Assembly: GCA_907165135.1 (NCBI GenBank)
Contig: OU015569.1
Location: 2,170,001-2,234,000, forward strand
From: Oikopleura dioica
Taxonomy: Eukaryota > Chordata > Appendicularia > Copelata > Oikopleuridae
Length of the DNA stretch: 64,000 nt
Direction: 5' to 3'
The notes under the pieces were generated by a model, which had not been told where the DNA came from, did not search any database, and saw nothing but the letters and a program-made list of their open reading frames with translations. The translations under genes and the position numbers were made by a program. Below are positions 12,654 through 23,043 of this stretch, piece after piece. The first letter of the stretch is position 1. Every line of letters starts with the position of its first letter.

Positions 12654-13688
12654 TTATAGAAAAACCGACGCTTCATTTTCCTCTGGTAGACGTTCTTCTT
12701 CATTTGCTTGAGCAACGAAAGTGTTGGTCTTCTTACCGCGGTCTTCTTGTCGTTTAGGTTTCTCGTGACGAAATCTGCAGTTTTTGACTCTGCAGTTCCC
12801 AGAGGCAAAATACTTGCATATTGGCATTTTTGACTTTGGTTTCTGGCTCTGGCGTGCGAAAAATACTGATCCGCCCTGATTGGTTGTTTGAGAAATCAGG
12901 AATTCGACTTTTGTCGCGATTGTTTGAGCGTCTGAGATTTGAGCCCATTCATTGGCCATGTGTGCGTGCACCGAAGGTTTCGTGACTTTCAATCGCCCCG
13001 CGATAATGCTCGCAGAAACGAAGTCGAATATGTCATCCGCGGTTGGAGCATTAGTATCGTCGTTTTCTTGTGTGCCCGGGTTCTTTTTCATTTTGGTTCG
13101 GCGGATTTGAGCGCAAATAGCGGCTTTAGCCGGCTCCATACGATCTTCTATGTCCTGCGCGTACTTTTTCCACGGTGAATTTTCGTCGAATTGCGTTTCC
13201 ATTACTCTTGTTAAGAGTTGCAGCGCTGATAATCCCGAATCGTATGTTAAATTTAACCACTCGCGCAGCTCAATCCAAGTTTTCGTCGATTTTGTTGCGT
13301 TTTTAAGCCGCGAGTAAATTGAAGGGCTGAAGCGCAGCTTAACCTTTGACGCGAAGATTTCGTGCAATTTTGGGTCATCGGCGATATAAATTTCGTAAAT
13401 TTGTGTTACTTTGGAAGTGAACACCGATGTTTCATCGAAATCTCGCCCGCTGTATGTTAATTCGTTCAGGGCATTTTCCGCGGATTTGACCGCACTTGCC
13501 TGCTCTCTGGTTAACTCGTTACCTTCCACTTTGATCCCGTCGATGGCGATGTCCAGCTTTGCCTTGAGTTTCTTCTGTAATTCTTTTTTCTCTTTTGTGG
13601 CTGCTGAATTTGGCGAATTGAGCGCCGTTATTTCTTCATCTAGCTCAGCGATCGTTTCTCGGATCCATTTGAGAGTTTCGAGCGACAT
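12654..13688 (-). CDS. gag: Retrotransposon Gag with a CCCH-type zinc finger
   Basis: Structural protein of the gypsy element, 344 codons, ATG at 13686-13688. The N-terminal half is Glu/Lys-rich and probably helical. A nucleocapsid-like C-terminus follows. Instead of the usual CCHC knuckle it shows CKYFASGNCRVKNCRFRH, spacing C-x7-C-x4-C-x3-H, that is, a CCCH finger of the type found in cellular RNA-binding proteins. A basic stretch (KPKRQEDRGKK) follows it. The frame is open throughout, unlike pol. Function is inferred from position and zinc finger; the capsid part has no motif I can name. Confidence 0.85.
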   Translation of the reverse strand: MSLETLKWIRETIAELDEEITALNSPNSAATKEKKELQKKLKAKLDIAIDGIKVEGNELTREQASAVKSAENALNELTYSGRDFDETSVFTSKVTQIYEIYIADDPKLHEIFASKVKLRFSPSIYSRLKNATKSTKTWIELREWLNLTYDSGLSALQLLTRVMETQFDENSPWKKYAQDIEDRMEPAKAAICAQIRRTKMKKNPGTQENDDTNAPTADDIFDFVSASIIAGRLKVTKPSVHAHMANEWAQISDAQTIATKVEFLISQTTNQGGSVFFARQSQKPKSKMPICKYFASGNCRVKNCRFRHEKPKRQEDRGKKTNTFVAQANEEERLPEENEASVFL

Positions 13689-13948
13689 GGCGAAAAGCAG
13701 TTAGGTGACTCTTTTGAATGGCGTTACCTTATTGGTGCACTCAGATTTCAATTTCGATAGGTTTCGAAATTGCTGAGTGACCTCCGTGGAGGGTTTGATT
13801 CCCGCTCAGGATTAATCCACGTGATTGGCTGAAACCACAACTTGCGTTTGCTTCTCGGCGAATTGGTCCACCAAGATGATTTTCTTCCCAAATTAGCTTC
13901 TCTAGATGGCTGGCTGGGAATGGGTGTTGTAGGACCGTGGGGTCGATT

Positions 13949-13961
13949 TTTCCTGGTACCA
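13949..13961 (-). other. Candidate primer binding site
   Basis: Three bases inside the 5' LTR the minus strand reads TGGTACCAGGA. The leading TGG pairs with a tRNA CCA end. The stretch resembles but does not equal the usual initiator-Met site TGGTATCAGAG, so the primer tRNA is unresolved. Confidence 0.5.
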
Positions 13962-13964
13962 GTA

Positions 13965-14158
13965 TGTTGTGGTAACGATTTGCCTTGCAAAAGAATTGGA
14001 GAGCAATTATCCGCGGTTTTTTATAAAAGCGTATATTAGGCTAGTTTTCAAGTTAAAGAGTGAACAGAAAACGAGGCTTGCGCCGGCGAAGGTTATGAAC
14101 AGCAGGTGCACGAGGCGAATCTCCAAATAAGGGAATCGGCAGATTCGCGATCACAACA
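13965..14158 (-). repeat. 5' LTR of the gypsy element
   Basis: Second copy of the 194-bp LTR with the same TGTTGTG/CACAACA ends, followed by target duplication AATT at 14159-14162. It lies about 275 bp beyond the stop codon of the neighbouring protease gene. A CCGCGG is at 14011-14016. Confidence 0.96.
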
Positions 14159-14433
14159 AATTCGTCCACAATCTGGAATTCTCAGATGGCATTCCCGCGA
14201 GTTTTTGGTTTCTCATTTAGAATTCGTCTTTCTAAAAGAGTCATGGGCTGACAGCTTAGACTCGAGATTGGCTTAATAACGTTTAGGGTCGTATTTATTT
14301 CTATGATACAAAGTGTGTGTGTTATTCAATGAACAGTTTTTTTTGTCTGGGCCTATCGGTCATCTCGGCGTTTTTTGGCATCCATCGTCGAAGGGAAGGG
14401 GATTGAGGTGTTTTTTTTCAAAAGTGGGACAGC

Positions 14434-17400
14434 TTATTGTCCCGATTTTCTGCTTTCGCGGCGTTGTTGTTGGCGCTTAGCTCGCAACTCGGCGCGAACG
14501 AGATTTCTTTGGGCACGCTTCTCTTGGCGAAGTTTCATCCGCTCCAGGCGCCTCTGTGTGCGTTTAATGTTCGCTGAACTTCCGATGTTGATGCTGTCTA
14601 AAGTTGTTACCCGTAATGATGATTTTCGAACGAATGAAATCTGTTCTGATCTGATGGAAAAGAATTGTAGAAAAATGCATGTTTTTTATATAAAATACCG
14701 ATAAAAAATACCTGAGGCGCTTTTTAACGACGCAATTTCATTCAACTGTGCAGTGAGATGCGGGTCAGCGTTTACTTTCACTGGCAGGCAGGGATGTGGA
14801 TCAGCAAAAATTTTCCTTTGTTTTGCGCTGCGATAGCGGAAATTTTTCGAACTTATTTTGCGCTGTTTTGCGCTGCGGAATCCGAAAATCGCGCAATTTG
14901 CGGAATTTTGCGTTGTTTTGCGGAAAATCAAAATTTGTTGATTTTGCGAAAATTTTGCGGATTTTGCGCTTTTTGCGGAATTGCGGATTGCGCAGATGAC
15001 ACGCAATTTGCGTAATTTTGCGAAATTTGCGGGATTTTCGCGCATTTTCCGTAAATTTGCGGATTTTGCGGGATTTTCGCGCATTTTGCGAAAATCTGCG
15101 AATTTTGTGGTATTTTTGGCCCCATTTATTTCTACTTGAAATGGAGAAATTTTGGGGACATTATTCCGAGGTTATAAAAAGATATTTTCAAGGTTTTCAA
15201 AAAGATTTTTTAAATAACGGGTGTGGGTGGGGTTGGGGACAGAACTGAGATTGATCAACTCAGAGTTCCAAGCCTTTGTCAAGCCCCTTAAATTTAGAAA
15301 TCAAGGAACGGGGCTGAAACGGCCCGAAGGGCCGTCAAGCCCCTTAAATTTAGAAATCATGGAAAAATTAAATTATCACCCAGCAAAATTCCATCGAACC
15401 GTCCGGTTTTATTTTTGCCGGCAAAATGACCGGCCGGTTAACTTCGAGATCGGACGGTTTTATGTCGGGTGATTTTTCTGTTTTTCTTCCGCAAATTACC
15501 GTCGAAGTTGAGAATGCGATGATGAATGAGGATTTGATTCGGAAATCTTAACAATTAACATAAAAAAATATAGAAATTCTACGCCAAATCCCGCAAAATC
15601 GCATTTTGCGGACTGCAAATGTATTGAGATTTTGTGGAATTTTCGCGCAAAATGCGCTTTTGCGCGCAATTTTGCGGAAAAATTGCGGAAATTTTTGGGG
15701 CTGATTTTGCGCTGTTTTGCGCTGCAGAATGAAAAATCCCGCATTTTGCGCTGTTTTGCGGATTTTGCGCTGCGGATCCACATCCCTGCTGGCAGGGAAC
15801 AGTTCTCGCCGCAAACAGACTCAATCCAGCCCATATACGACGTCACTCTAAATATTTACACGTACACCCTATAAAGTCTTTAATTGCCTTCAATACCTGG
15901 TAAACACGCCGTAGTTGGTCGACTGACCGCAAGTTGTTCCGAAAGAAGTGATTCCTGAAATGAACCAAGTTTTCGTTCCGTCATCACCTTCCGCCGCAGC
16001 CAAGAGCGGCCCACCCGAGTCCCCTTCGCAGGTGTTTGCGTTCGACGTGCCCGAGCCCGCACACATTTGGTATTCGGCGCTTTTTCGGTTTCACGATTCA
16101 ATTTCGCTAAAAAATTTGATACAGTTCGTCTTCAAAGACGTGCATTTATTTTTTAGCTCGAGAACCAGTCCTGTAAATGAGATAAATGTCTTGGCAGATC
16201 TGATCGTCGACGACGTCCATGTCTACTTTTTGAAGGGTCTTAGCCAGGGAAGTTCCCTCGCCTGCTTTTCCCCAGCCGATAACGACGCGTTGTTGCTCCT
16301 CGAAGCTGACAGCTATCGAGGGAAGACAGACTGGCCTGATAAACTCGGAGAATCTCACCGATCGTGGAATGCCAATCAGCGCGATGTCGTGACTGTTCGT
16401 CGCATAGCTGAAGCGAGGATGCGGCTCAATTAGGTTTGGCACGATCATCTCAATTCCGTTATCTATCGAGCTTATCCCGGCTATCTACCTGGATGTCTTC
16501 CGTTGAAGTGAACAATCGTGAGGTTCCTCCGATCGCCAGCAAGTACTGAGCAGCTTTTGTGTTGACATTGTTGGACTGAAATTTAATAAAGCGTCAAAAA
16601 CCACTTATTTCGCAAAAAAAACTCACCTGGTCGAGAAAACAGTGCGCAGCTGAAAGTACCCAGTTAGAGCTTACTAATGTGGCGCCACAGATAAGATTTC
16701 TGAAAACGTTACTCTCTTTTCTAAAAGGTTAACTTGTGTTTGGCACCTGTTGCGGAGTAACTGCACTGCCCATGGCCACTCTCCGGTGTTGGCATTGCGT
16801 CCGCCGAGGATGCGCGTCACGGGGCGAGAAGAGAATCGCGACTGCTCAAGGAATGCGCCGCTTCGGCCACAGAATGGACTTGTAGATTTCTGTGGACATT
16901 GCTCGATCGTAATGCATCGTCCATCGTGTAGCAAATGCCGCTCAGGCGGACAAGCACACCCGGCCCGGCACGTTTGCTCGCTGCAGCCCGCTGGATATGG
17001 ATCCGCGCATGTCGCCACACTTTCGCAAACGCAAGGCTGCCAAGCTTACACAGGTTTAACATTTCACTAAGTTCATCACAAAATAACGAATATTTCTAAC
17101 CATCGCGCCCCAAGCCCAATTTTGCTTTTGGGCCGCAACAGAAACTCAACTATTTTTGTGAAAACATTGAATTGGACCGCATGGTTATGTTCTAAAAATG
17201 ATTAAACCCTTCATTTATCGCCCTCGCATCTTTCATCCAGCTTGGTTTTTTGTACAAAGGACCATCTTGCTGCAAAGCCCGCAAACTCGCTTCCTTTGTC
17301 CGAGTTGAACTGGAGTTGCATTCTGTTTGAAGAGGAGAATATCGGCCCTGGAACGCGCTTGCCGCAGAACGTTCGCTCCATTACTGAATCGACTACGACT

Positions 17401-17808
17401 AAATTGTCGAATAAGCATTGCTGGTGATCCTCAATGTGAAATGCGGTAAATTCGAGTCGTATTGTATATCCAACGGGCGCTTGAATCTCCCAGTTGCATT
17501 TGTGCTCTGAAGGATACGCCAAGGGATGGTTGAGCGTTGAAAGCGTTCCTGAAATTGGTTTGTTTAGCGATTTTTTTAATGTCAATTTTGGTACCTTTTC
17601 CAGCGGTTAGTTTTCGCAAGCCGCCGCATCCACTCGTTTCTTCACATCTAATGTCTTTTCCTGTAGCTTCGCCGACTTTCAGATATCCCGCACAGCAGGT
17701 GTAATCGTTTACTATACATTTGGCGAGCACAGTGAAGACTTTAGTGATCCAACATTCGCCAGCGAACATTAGCTCACAATAATGATACTCTTTGTGGCAG
17801 TCTTGTGT
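14434..17808 (-). CDS. Secreted modular serine protease: ShK-like, CUB, TIL, S1 domains; C-terminal exon split by a hAT element
   Basis: Read from 17808 down. A Cys-rich N-terminal module is vaguely ShK-like (17660-17808). A CUB domain follows at 17230-17560 (NHPLAYPSEHKCNWEI, DNLVVVD, ARWSFV), then a TIL module at 16880-17040 (PCVCESVATC ... GRCITIEQC). The S1 protease starts with RILGGRNANTGEWPW, has catalytic His in SAAHCF (16640), Asp in SHDIALIGI (16385) and Ser in CEGDSGGPLL (16010). By family numbering, residue 189 reads as Asn rather than the Asp of trypsin, so specificity is unclear. The last S1 helix (GVFTR, then VTSYMGWIESV after an intron) continues into a basic tail ending at TAA 14434-14436. 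Element 14789-15788 interrupts that exon; without it frame and splice phases are intact. No signal-peptide exon was found upstream. Confidence 0.85.
14789..15788. mobile_element. 1,000-bp non-autonomous hAT-type element inside a protease exon
   Basis: Terminal inverted repeats CAGGGATGTGGATC at 14789-14802 and their complement at 15775-15788. The flanking 8 bp CTGGCAGG is duplicated exactly at 14781-14788 and 15789-15796, which with the CAGGG ends is the hAT signature. It encodes no transposase. The interior is built of degenerate TTTTGCGCTG/GCAAAAT units in opposite orientation in the two halves, with a GC-rich central block. Confidence 0.93.
15279..15360. repeat. Direct repeat and palindrome inside the hAT-type element
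   Basis: A ~23-bp unit, CAAGCCCCTTAAATTTAGAA and a few more bases, occurs twice about 57 bp apart. The copies flank a palindromic ACGGCCCGAAGGGCCGT. This may be a nested insertion or a structural part of the element. Confidence 0.6.
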
Positions 17809-19357
17809 CTTTTTCAGGGATCAACATTGAGGGAGCAAAACTACTGTATTCGAATGAGGGGGCATCACGCGACGTGGTCGTCCAACTGATTACCCCGTCT
17901 GCGCCCGTGTCCGTGAAATCATTTGCGCAACGGAATCTCTTTCATTAGAAGCGGAAACCTCATCAAGAACAAGCAAGAGCGGAATTGCTATAGCAATTTG
18001 CGAAAGTTGCAAATTCAATTGCAGACGTTCCAAGCAGAACTAAGTATTCAATTAAGGAGGGGTTGACGCATGTTCGCCCTTTATTACTCTGAGCGAGGCT
18101 ACGTCGCCATAATTCCAGAGTGTCGGACAGAAGCGGCCCTTGTCGCTCGAAATGAAAGAAGAACCTTGTTCAGTGCAAAAGTGAAAACAACGGTATTGAC
18201 CCAACCACATCTCTTATAACATACATCAAACAGAACATGGTGCTAAAAACTCCAAATGAAGTGAAAGCCCAAAATAAACGTTAAATTCAAGGAAAACGTT
18301 CGAAAACAAGCGAACTGATTTCTTCATGTTTCTCCTCAAATAGCAATTCAACACTGCCCTTAATAAGGACCTTTCACACGAAAGACAAAGAATTTAGCTT
18401 TCTTAAAAAGTCTAAAAAAGTCGATCACCGGTCCTTTTGCTGTGTACATACGCCATTGCCGACGTAATTCTTTTCTGAAGCAGCAGATAACTTGGCACGG
18501 TTTTCCTAAGTTTGCCATTTTGAAATTTTCGCGATAGGCGTCTCGCCCAGCCGAATGTCAAAATAATTGTAATTAAATGGCGATAGGATTTACCCTATGC
18601 GCGTACGATACTAGTAACGTCAGCGTTTAAGATACACGCACCGGAACTTATCAGTCCGCTGCGTGCTCGACTTCATAGATGTTTTTTCCATAGAAAACGC
18701 ACAATCAGTGCTAATCGTCCAATTAGCCGTTCATGATTATTTACGTGTGCTACTGTTGTTTTTTGAGCAAACAAAAATCAATTACGCTAAATTCCCACTC
18801 CCGTTGATTAAATTCAACATGCTTTGAATAAATGACAAAAAGCTAGCTTCTAGGGGATGTTCTTAGGGGTTTAAACTTATGTGTACCAAACACAAGAAAA
18901 TATTTTCAACGTTTTGATTAAGCTATGTTACTCTCAAATATACCTTGATAAAATGTTGAAAAAATAAATTAACAAAAGTTTTCTTAAAAATTATCGGCAT
19001 TTTTAACCGTTGCCTGAGTGATTCCGGTCGCATACGCTAGAATGAATTTGGAAAGGAACATCCAACTTCGTAATTTATGCTTCTTCCTCTTTCCTTCCTG
19101 CTCTTGTCTTTCTCTCTTTCTTTTTTTTTCTACAAGGATCTCTCTCGAAATATGCTGTTTATTTTCCAACTCCTGGTTAAAAATTAGGGCTCATCATTTT
19201 ATTTTCTATATTCGAAAGGCGGCAACACGTCAGATCAAGGGTAGAACTTTGTATTTTGTTTCATTGAGCCACCTCAGCTCATCTTGTGGCGTAGTCGCTC
19301 GCTCTCCGGCGCCCTCGGAGGCATCTCGATCGCTTACAATCGTGTGGGATCTCCCCC
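17809..19357. other. Non-coding stretch upstream of the protease
   Basis: It probably includes the protease 5' exon and promoter, which I could not place. On the plus strand, 17781 opens a short frame starting MILFVAVLCLFQG that looks like a signal peptide but stops after 35 codons. The rest is AT-rich with no gene or RNA that I recognise. Confidence 0.4.
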
Positions 19358-19361
19358 TTAA

Positions 19362-19745
19362 GGGGGTAGATATCAAGAATCGGATTTGCTGTCAGTGTTT
19401 TCTCAAATTTTTAACATAGGGACCCCCTTATTTTTTCAGCTCGAAATCTATTTCAGGCAATTATCTTTTTCCTATGGAAGCCAAGAATTTTAATTTCTTG
19501 AGCTTTCGAGGTGCTATAATGTAAATCTGGCACTTCCGATTGTCGCCAAAATGACCATTTTAGGAAAGTTAGCGATTTTTGACGAAAAATTTTGTTAAAA
19601 TTTTTTTTGAAATTCGAAATTTCGGCTTCCATAGGAAATAGAGAAAGGTCTAAAGTTTTTGTTTACAAGGAAAAATAAGGGTGTCACTATTTTAACTTTG
19701 GGAGAAAAGTCTGACGGAAACTGGCGATTCTTGATATCTACCTCC
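19362..19745. mobile_element. TTAA-flanked fold-back MITE
   Basis: 384 bp between TTAA at 19358-19361 and TTAA at 19746-19749. The ends are GGGGGTAGATATCAAGAATC and, inverted, GGAGGTAGATATCAAGAATC. Similarity between the arms continues imperfectly for over 100 bp inward (for example the TCCTATGGAAGCC motif in both arms), so the element can fold into one long hairpin. TTAA targets are typical of piggyBac-type elements. It has no coding capacity. Confidence 0.8.
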
Positions 19746-19749
19746 TTAA

Positions 19750-20395
19750 GGCTCCAGATAATTTATCCCTCGATACTCTTGCATGTTATCAAATAAGCCG
19801 GAACAAGAAAGTTGTCCTGAAACCGAATTGATTAATGTACTCACTTAATATTCCGCACTGATCTCAATTTGAGCGATCAGATATTAAATCAATAGTTCAA
19901 AATTACTGAATCTTGAAGTCTTTGAAATTTGTCAAGCTAATTTTTTTCGTTGAAATCTCCAGTCCGAATATTGAAACACCTCAGATAGAAAAGCTGTAGC
20001 ATTGAATGTCAATTATATTGAGGTTATAATTTGATCAGCATGCATTTTGATAGAAAAAAACGCTGATGCTCGGATTGACTCGATGATATTTTGGATTTGG
20101 AGGTCATAAAGGGTTAACCTTGGCTTTTTCGTATCTCTCTCTCGGAAATGGCAGCTCACGTGCAAGTGTATTGAAGGGATAATTTGATTTTTAGAATCTT
20201 GGATTGCGGCGACGATTGGCCGTACTTCCTTCCCAAATTTTGGAGAAGTAGCAATTTAGAAGCGCTTTGCGTAAATATTCAAAGCTCCGCCGTGCATATA
20301 GGAAAGGTTATGCGCTGGCTAATATTTATGTGCATCAGACCTTACTTACGTAGAAGCTTATCACGTCTCCAGCCCGTTGCAACGGGGCGTAGTAG
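19750..20395. other. AT-rich intergenic or 5' region
   Basis: No convincing exon. The open frame from 20184 overlaps the first recognised exon of the downstream plus-strand gene in a different register. Confidence 0.35.
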
Positions 20396-22651
20396 TACAG
20401 GAAACCACAGAGGATCGCTCGAGAGGCTTTTGAGAAGATGATGCGCCTCGCCAACAAGTACGTTAATTAGACCTCGGAGCGCTCTTTAGAAGCAAACTTA
20501 TGCAAGATAAGGGAATCACAACTGGCCTCTCTCACAATTGTCAGGCCTAATTGTGGCCTTACTTAACAATTCTCAGACTTTTTTTCTTTCAGTCGGAGTT
20601 GCCTGGTCGCCACGATTATAGCGACGATATGTGGCGTTGTTATTTTAGTGCCTAATTCCGAAAGATGGTGGAAAATTTTTGTTTCGTCTATAAATTGAAT
20701 TATCCTGGCAGCAACTCGTCACCTTTCCAAACGAAATTGATATCATAGATTATATCCACCGATAAGTACGACAATCCAGTTGTGTCCGAAAGCGCCATTC
20801 TAGCTGGCGATCATCGTCTTCCGAATTTGGACTTGTCGATTTGCACGTCGGTTGCGCACTTTGGAAGGGATAATACATTATTTTCGAGTTCGGATTTGAC
20901 GTAGATGCCCGGGAACGATGTTTTCTTGCGGGTTAATAATCAGATTAGCGTGGGACGTTGTAGACTGGCGATTAAGACGGTCTCTGACGCTGATGGCTCC
21001 AAATATTACGGATTAGTACAAGCAGAACCACGCTCATCTGCAAAAATACGAATCACCAGCTCATTACGGTCGCCGCTGCGCAAAATTAGGGTTGATTCAA
21101 ATTTGAGAAAAAAATTATTATCCGACAAAAGACGGCTTCAATGAGGGCTCTTCCAGCATCGTCAGCGCTAGAAGAAGCGAAAATCACACTGTTGGAGGAA
21201 TAAGGTTCACAAAACGCGATCAAGCAACTCTCCGCCCCAAATTTTTCTGACCTTTGCTGACTAGGCACGTGTAAAATCACATAGAATCGTGAAGTCCTGC
21301 TTAGAGGACAACCGTTCCGGCCAGCGTCAGATCAACAAGCCTGCTCATTATTTCCAAATTATGAGGTTTTCTCCAAGAGCCATCTTTTTCCTCATTTCGG
21401 CTTCGCCCGGATTCTCGATCTTATACGTACATATGCAGCAAAGGTTTTGGTTTCGCTCTTGTCCAACAAACAATTGGAGATATAATCGTTGCTGTTTTGA
21501 ACTTTTGAAGGCTCATTGACAGCAGATAATGCGTTTGACGGTGACTTCCGGATTGTCAGTGTGGCAATTTTAGACTCGCACGATGCTACAATCAAAAATA
21601 TCAGGAGAACGATGACCAGTTAGGGTCATAATCCGGAAAATTCTTCAATTCAAGAATATATTAATTGAGTTATTTTAATCATCTGAATAATGAGCCTAGT
21701 GAAAAGTCTAACAAAGGTAAAAAAAGCTTAATATTTTTTCCCGAAAGGTCGACTTTAGTGCGTCAACTACACGGTATCAACTCAAGACGGGGAAATATTG
21801 CTGATGGACAATAAAGCTGATGCTAACTATGCATCGTACGTGTTCGTTCGATCCCAAAATGTCACACAGTTTTATAAGATGGAAGTTTTGGAGCGTCCAG
21901 GAACGGAATTGATGAGCTTAGGGGAATCGTTTTGAGCGTTAGATTCATCAGTTTTTCTCGAAGCAAAGTACTTTTTAAATCGACATTTCGACGTGCTCCA
22001 CAGTGGAGGGTCCTCGAGACTTGAGCCATCTTACCTCTCAGTTGAGAAAATCCCGAGGTCGTTATTGACAAGGCAAGCAATTCTTTGAACTTCTGATTCG
22101 ACAAAGATCGTTAAGAATCAACACAGACTACATTTCGCCGGGAAACTACTTCGCCTTCAAGGTTGATAGGGCGCTAGAAACAAGGTAATCTCAAGTGCCA
22201 TTCTCCTCGATTACATCCTAAACCAAGAGAGAAGAATTTGCTTCTGACGGAAGCTGTTTATCTTTTCGGGACGATAATGGGCTTCACTGTGATACTAACA
22301 ATAACTGGCAAATGCGTCTGTTCGACTTGGGCGGGACATGGAACAGATATTTTCAAATAAATAATCATCTTTCGATTGGCTTAATATTGATTCCATTAAA
22401 AGTACAATGAGCGGTACTCGCTACCTTCCCGTTCCAAGGTGACTCGATTCCGACTTGATTTCCGACTAATTCTAGATTTAGAGCGTTCTCTACGACTTCG
22501 AAGACCCAGATTCGTATTTTGAGAAGTCCGAAGGTATAATTTTGCATAAGTTATAATCGCGAATGAAACTTTCTATCCAGTCGCCACTCGGCCGATTTCT
22601 ACTTATGCAGAGGCCCTTACGCCGAAGGAGACGAACCTGCATCACATCTGA
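20396..22651 (+). CDS. Putative single-pass membrane protein, fragmentary exon model (possibly a decaying gene)
   Basis: I do not recognise the family. Plausible exons in plus-strand order: YRKPQRIAREAFEKMM (20396-20458); a membrane helix RSCLVATIIATICGVVILV (20593-20650); STDKYDNPVVSESAILAGD (20757); CVNYTVSTQDGEILLMDN (21758); a reading ending SVEKIPRSLLTRQ (22060); INTDYISPGNYFAFKVD (22120-22185); a stretch with SDGSCLSFRDDNGLHCDTNN (22232-22360); and a final NETFYPVATRPISTY ending in TGA 22649-22651. Short cytosolic tail, helix and long Cys/Asn-bearing part suggest a type II membrane or adhesion protein. Some joins need in-frame stops or very short introns, so sequence errors or pseudogenisation are possible. 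Confidence 0.4.
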
Positions 22652-23043
22652 AATGAATTTTTTAATTTTACATTTTCTGAAAAACGCCACCTCACCTGCT
22701 GAAGAAATAAATGAAAGCAACACACTCTCGTTTACTCCTCCCTTCATCCACCTGCAAAGGAGCGCGTGTTTGAATAATGTTTGACTCTCGACTTTTCGCT
22801 TCTAAATTTCAATAAGCGCTGACGCGTGGAGAGTCGTGGAGACAGCTGCAATTTTATGTCAATGCGAAACTCTCAATTGCAATTATCCCTGTTTTTAATG
22901 CAAATATGCCAGGCTGCCCTCTTCTTTTAACATAATTATTTTTCAAAACTCGTTCACTTAGGCAAATCAGAATAAATTCGCGTTTTTTTAGTTTAAAAAT
23001 ATTTATTTAATTTCTTGATTTTTTTTCTGCAGTAGAAAAGAGT
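22652..23043. other. 3' region of convergent genes
   Basis: AT-rich sequence between the stop of the plus-strand membrane gene and the stop of the minus-strand RING gene. No feature was seen. Confidence 0.4.

Larger units (their letters stand above)
8740..14158 (-). mobile_element. Complete Ty3/gypsy LTR retrotransposon (Tor-like), recent insertion
   Basis: A 5,419-bp element read on the minus strand. It has two 194-bp LTRs that I read as identical, a 4-bp target duplication AATT (8736-8739 and 14159-14162), a primer-binding-site candidate next to the 5' LTR, and a polypurine tract next to the 3' LTR. Gene order is gag, protease, reverse transcriptase, RNase H, integrase, as in Ty3/gypsy elements. 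There is no room for an env gene between the integrase end (9060) and the 3' LTR. Pol is broken by two apparent single-base losses. CCGCGG occurs 16 times in the element and only about three times elsewhere in the window. Identical LTRs imply a recent insertion. Confidence 0.96.

Noticed and set aside
14689-15125. Long open frames on both strands rich in Cys/Phe/Ala or Lys/Asn/Ser
   Set aside because: They are translations of the degenerate GCAAAAT/TTTTGCG repeats of the hAT-type element, not protein genes.
15018-15472. Plus-strand frames within the hAT-type element
   Set aside because: No transposase motif; the element appears non-autonomous.
17781-17888. Signal-peptide-like start MILFVAVLCLFQG on the plus strand
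   Set aside because: Stops after 35 codons and overlaps the minus-strand protease exon; no continuation exon found.
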